From Chara braunii (Eukaryota; Streptophyta; Charophyceae; Charales; Characeae): a stretch of DNA of 45,124 bases. Numbering within the stretch: the stretch's first letter is position 1; every line of letters begins with the position of its first letter. Location: the NCBI GenBank assembly GCA_003427395.1, contig BFEA01000858.1:185362-230485 (forward strand). The letters are read 5' to 3'. A program made the translations under genes and the position numbers. Positions 44,031 to 45,124 of this stretch are shown piece after piece. Below the pieces are notes generated by a model. That model worked only from the letters and a program-made list of their open reading frames with translations. It searched no databases and was not told the origin of the DNA.

Positions 44031-45124
44031 CCTTAATGACCCAGTCAAACCCTCAATCAAAATAGTCCTCCATGCTGCCTTTCCCAGATACAATTCCTTT
44101 CAGCAATCTGATTTTAATACAACAAATAAAGCTGAAACTGAGATTGTTCAAGCATTCCTTTACTTTATCAGGTTCAAGTCCTGAAGGTCAAACAAAAGTC
44201 AAAGTAGGGTTGCACACCATATACTCAGTCAAACATGCAATGGGTAGTATAGATAGGGGCTATAGTCTGGGGTTATAGAGGGAAGACAATGGTTACGTGT
44301 CAGTTCCCTGCCTCCACAACTCCTCCTGAGTTCCGGCAGAGCTCCCGCAATTGGTGGGATGACTCCCCTCAGTCTTGCTGCGGTCCTAGTGGTTGCAATC
44401 CCGCCTGCCGCCTTCCTCTCGTAACAAGGATTAGACTGAGAGTAAGAAGGATAGAGAGAGAGATCTCAGATGCTCGAGATACAAGAGGGGGACAACTCAA
44501 CTCTCAGGAGAGGTCCTTGATACCTTCATTCGCCTCAGGGCCCCACAATAATGGCCAAATAGTATCAGCTCGACTTCTGAAGTCAAACTGCTGAAATCAA
44601 TCCCCTGAAGACCTCCCAAATCGCAGCACTAACCCCCTATTTGTCCAGCCTGATCACCCCTCCAAGTCCCAACATCTCTCCTCAGCCCGCTCGCAGTCGC
44701 ACAACAGCCTATAACAGCTCATAGCGCAGCAACAGTACACACTGGTGACCAACAGCAATAGCAGCAGTTGCCGGAAGTCGTAGTCCGTGCACCGCCAACA
44801 ACAACTCTCATTAGTAGGTCATGCACAGTCACTCAGCAGTCGCAACTGTGCACAGTCGAAAACAGCAACAACATTTCAAGCCCGGCCAACGAACATAGCA
44901 ACAATATGTAGCGGCGGTTAATGGCAACAGTAACATTTAGTAGCAACCGTCTGTCACAGCCCACAGTCAATGCGCCGTCAACAATCGCCCGTGTACCGTC
45001 AAGAGATCCAACCCCAACAAGCCGGTCACACCTTACTGCGAACTCAGCGACCCTGCGCAGCTACGGGACACCGCAGGAATACGTAATGTGAAGCACAAAC
45101 AAACCGATGTTGGGCTCTTGATAT

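Larger units (their letters stand above)
27016..45124 (-). mobile_element. Giant non-autonomous LTR retrotransposon (LARD-like), minus strand
   Basis: 3' LTR 27016-34740, internal region 34741-40409, 5' LTR 40410 to beyond 45124. If the 5' LTR is as long as the 3' LTR, the element is about 21 kb and ends near 48.1 kb. The two LTRs are about 95 percent identical by eye where they overlap, so the insertion is not very recent. The internal region matches the leader of the plus element and then diverges. No gag, protease, RT, RNase H or integrase motif was found. It is nested in the gag of the related plus-strand element. Confidence 0.75.
40410..45124 (-). repeat. 5' LTR of the minus-strand element, cut by the window end
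   Basis: The 3' part of the LTR, 4715 bp, matching 27016-31520. Its end reads GCGCGCAACA on the minus strand. It contains arrays A (43301-44030) and B (about 42195-42745) and a 161-bp tandem duplication in array A. The LTR start would be about 3 kb beyond the window. Confidence 0.85.

Overview
This window is a block of nested and eroded transposable elements from what is most likely a plant (streptophyte) nuclear genome. I see no intact host gene, no rRNA, no tRNA and no prokaryotic feature. The best taxonomic clue is a pair of primer binding sites (23352-23369 on +, 40390-40407 on -). Each differs at a single base from the complement of the 3' end of the plant-type tRNA-Asp. GA, GATA and AAT microsatellites and a 155-base scaffold gap inside a GA repeat also fit a large, repeat-rich eukaryotic genome.

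Layout. (1) Positions 1-113 are the 3' end of a Helitron that lies mostly left of the window. Positions 672 to at least 8657 hold a second Helitron on the minus strand, converging on the first. Its Rep-helicase gene is recognisable but broken by frameshifts, stops, an internal tandem duplication, loss of the Walker A lysine, and a 346-bp MITE with an 8-bp target duplication inside the Rep domain. A further degenerate ORF follows the helicase (1591-3069). (2) Positions 9087-10936 are a 1.85-kb non-coding DNA transposon with terminal inverted repeats and a ~9-bp target duplication. (3) Positions 11.1-12.6 kb hold two uncertain minus-strand ORFs. (4) Positions 12534-15584 contain two ~515-bp direct repeats (family R1; a third, inverted copy is at 120-590). 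They flank a minus-strand reverse-transcriptase fragment, a 108-bp tandem duplication and a hammerhead-ribozyme-like core, an assembly that recalls Penelope-like elements. (5) From 15611 to the window end lie two related giant LTR retrotransposons. A plus-strand element (LTR 15611-23349, PBS, leader, start of gag) is interrupted at 27015 by a minus-strand element (3' LTR 27016-34740, internal region 34741-40409, 5' LTR from 40410 past the window end). Both complete LTRs are about 7.7 kb. The minus element has no recognisable gag or pol and looks like a non-autonomous (LARD-like) derivative.

Most interesting signal. Inside the LTRs I find two consecutive arrays of repeated potential hairpins. 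Array A has eight units with a conserved apical core (CTATAAGTTTAG and variants) between outer arms whose sequence differs from unit to unit but stays self-complementary. Array B has five units with a ~120-bp period, a conserved outer stem and a variable, self-complementary inner stem. This looks like compensatory change and suggests a structured RNA (or cruciform DNA) array within a retrotransposon LTR. All comparisons were made by eye, without alignment or database software.
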